Part shown: positions 63,646 to 64,000 of the stretch, in pieces
How positions within the stretch are numbered: position 1 is the stretch's first letter
Layout of the letters: each line of letters begins with the position of its first letter
From: Glycomyces fuscus
GTDB taxonomy: Bacteria; Actinomycetota; Actinomycetes; Streptosporangiales; Streptosporangiaceae
Direction of reading: 5' to 3'
DNA length: 64,000 nucleotides
Assembly: GCA_002529455.1 (NCBI GenBank)
Contig: NYMS01000018.1
Location: forward strand, 1 to 64,000
Position numbers and translations under genes: made by a program
Notes under the pieces: generated by a model
What the model was told of the DNA's origin: nothing
The model's input: the letters and a program-made list of their open reading frames with translations, nothing else
Database searches by the model: none

Positions 63646-64000
63646 CCTGGCAGGGCGATGTACACGGAAGGCGGACGGAAGCCTTGTTCATAGCCATGCA
63701 CGCAGTATCTGTGTCGGGTGCGGAGGAGATGGGGGCGCATGCCGAGACCAACTCGTGCCGCTATCCGAAGGGGTGCTTCACGAGGACCGGGCCAGGCGTC
63801 GTGGAGGAGAGGGTCCGGCTGGACCACGAGGGCCTGGGGGCTGGAGGTCTGTTTTTGCTTTCGTTCTCATCAGTGGGATGCGTTCGTCGAGAACGGCATG
63901 GGTTTGCGCTGAGCTGTGGTTCTTTGGGGCGCACGAAATAGGGCAGCCCTGGGAACAGGCTTTTTCCAAGCCAAACGAGAGGGGAGTGGCCGGATGCGGC
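63646..64000. other. Right end of window
   Basis: About 355 bp in which I see no supported gene. Confidence 0.4.

Overview
The window is chromosomal DNA of a high-GC actinomycete. The secreted GH6 exocellulase with an N-terminal CBM2, the E7-like AA10 lytic polysaccharide monooxygenase, CelR-type operators (TGGGAGCGCTCCCA), WhiJ/DUF397/ATPase modules and frequent GTG/TTG starts with ATGA or GTGA overlaps point to Nocardiopsaceae, probably a Nocardiopsis-like organism. That placement is inference from family resemblance.

Left part (1-17.8 kb): cellulose-degradation genes under CelR-type operators, a decayed nitrilase-fold gene, a WYL regulator, an SDR, an FtsX/MacB-type ABC exporter pair, a MocR regulator divergent from an MFS exporter, a GHL10 glycosidase and a Stealth sugar-phosphotransferase gene broken by a frameshift at a G6 tract. 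At 18.1-21.3 kb lies an orphan Rhs C-terminal region: three toxin-tip/immunity cassettes, or remnants of them, separated by direct repeats and clearly poorer in GC.

Middle (21.3-44.2 kb): a WhiJ-like regulator + DUF397 + divergent HATPase module with a perfect 15-bp dyad; a secreted PL11 rhamnogalacturonan lyase under a LacI-type operator; a TetR/SDR pair sharing a 33-bp operator; a P450/ferredoxin operon; argG with an ARG-box-like site; and a minus-strand run of six genes (small protein, polyprenyl diphosphate synthase, MpaB-like DUF2236 oxygenase, PfkB kinase, haem-oxygenase-like diiron enzyme, GT2 glycosyltransferase) that may be an undescribed terpenoid-type pathway. A PadR/ABC operon with a perfect operator palindrome follows.

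Right part (44.3-64 kb): an SDR and an XRE regulator, an ice-binding-like secreted protein with a Gly/Asp/Asn repeat tail, two PQQ-propeller proteins, a phosphotransferase and an SDR, then an integration hot spot. Three copies of the 3' end of a tRNA-Arg(UCU) (55.4, 60.9 and 63.2 kb), two of them preceded by integrase remnants, mark tandemly accreted and decayed integrative elements. One of them carries a second orphan toxin array: a toxin remnant + DUF7660 immunity gene, a HINT-ADP-ribosyltransferase toxin + candidate immunity gene, and a HINT-toxin remnant + Imm40-like gene. The array, its fixed HINT borders and the att repeats are the most interesting part of the window.
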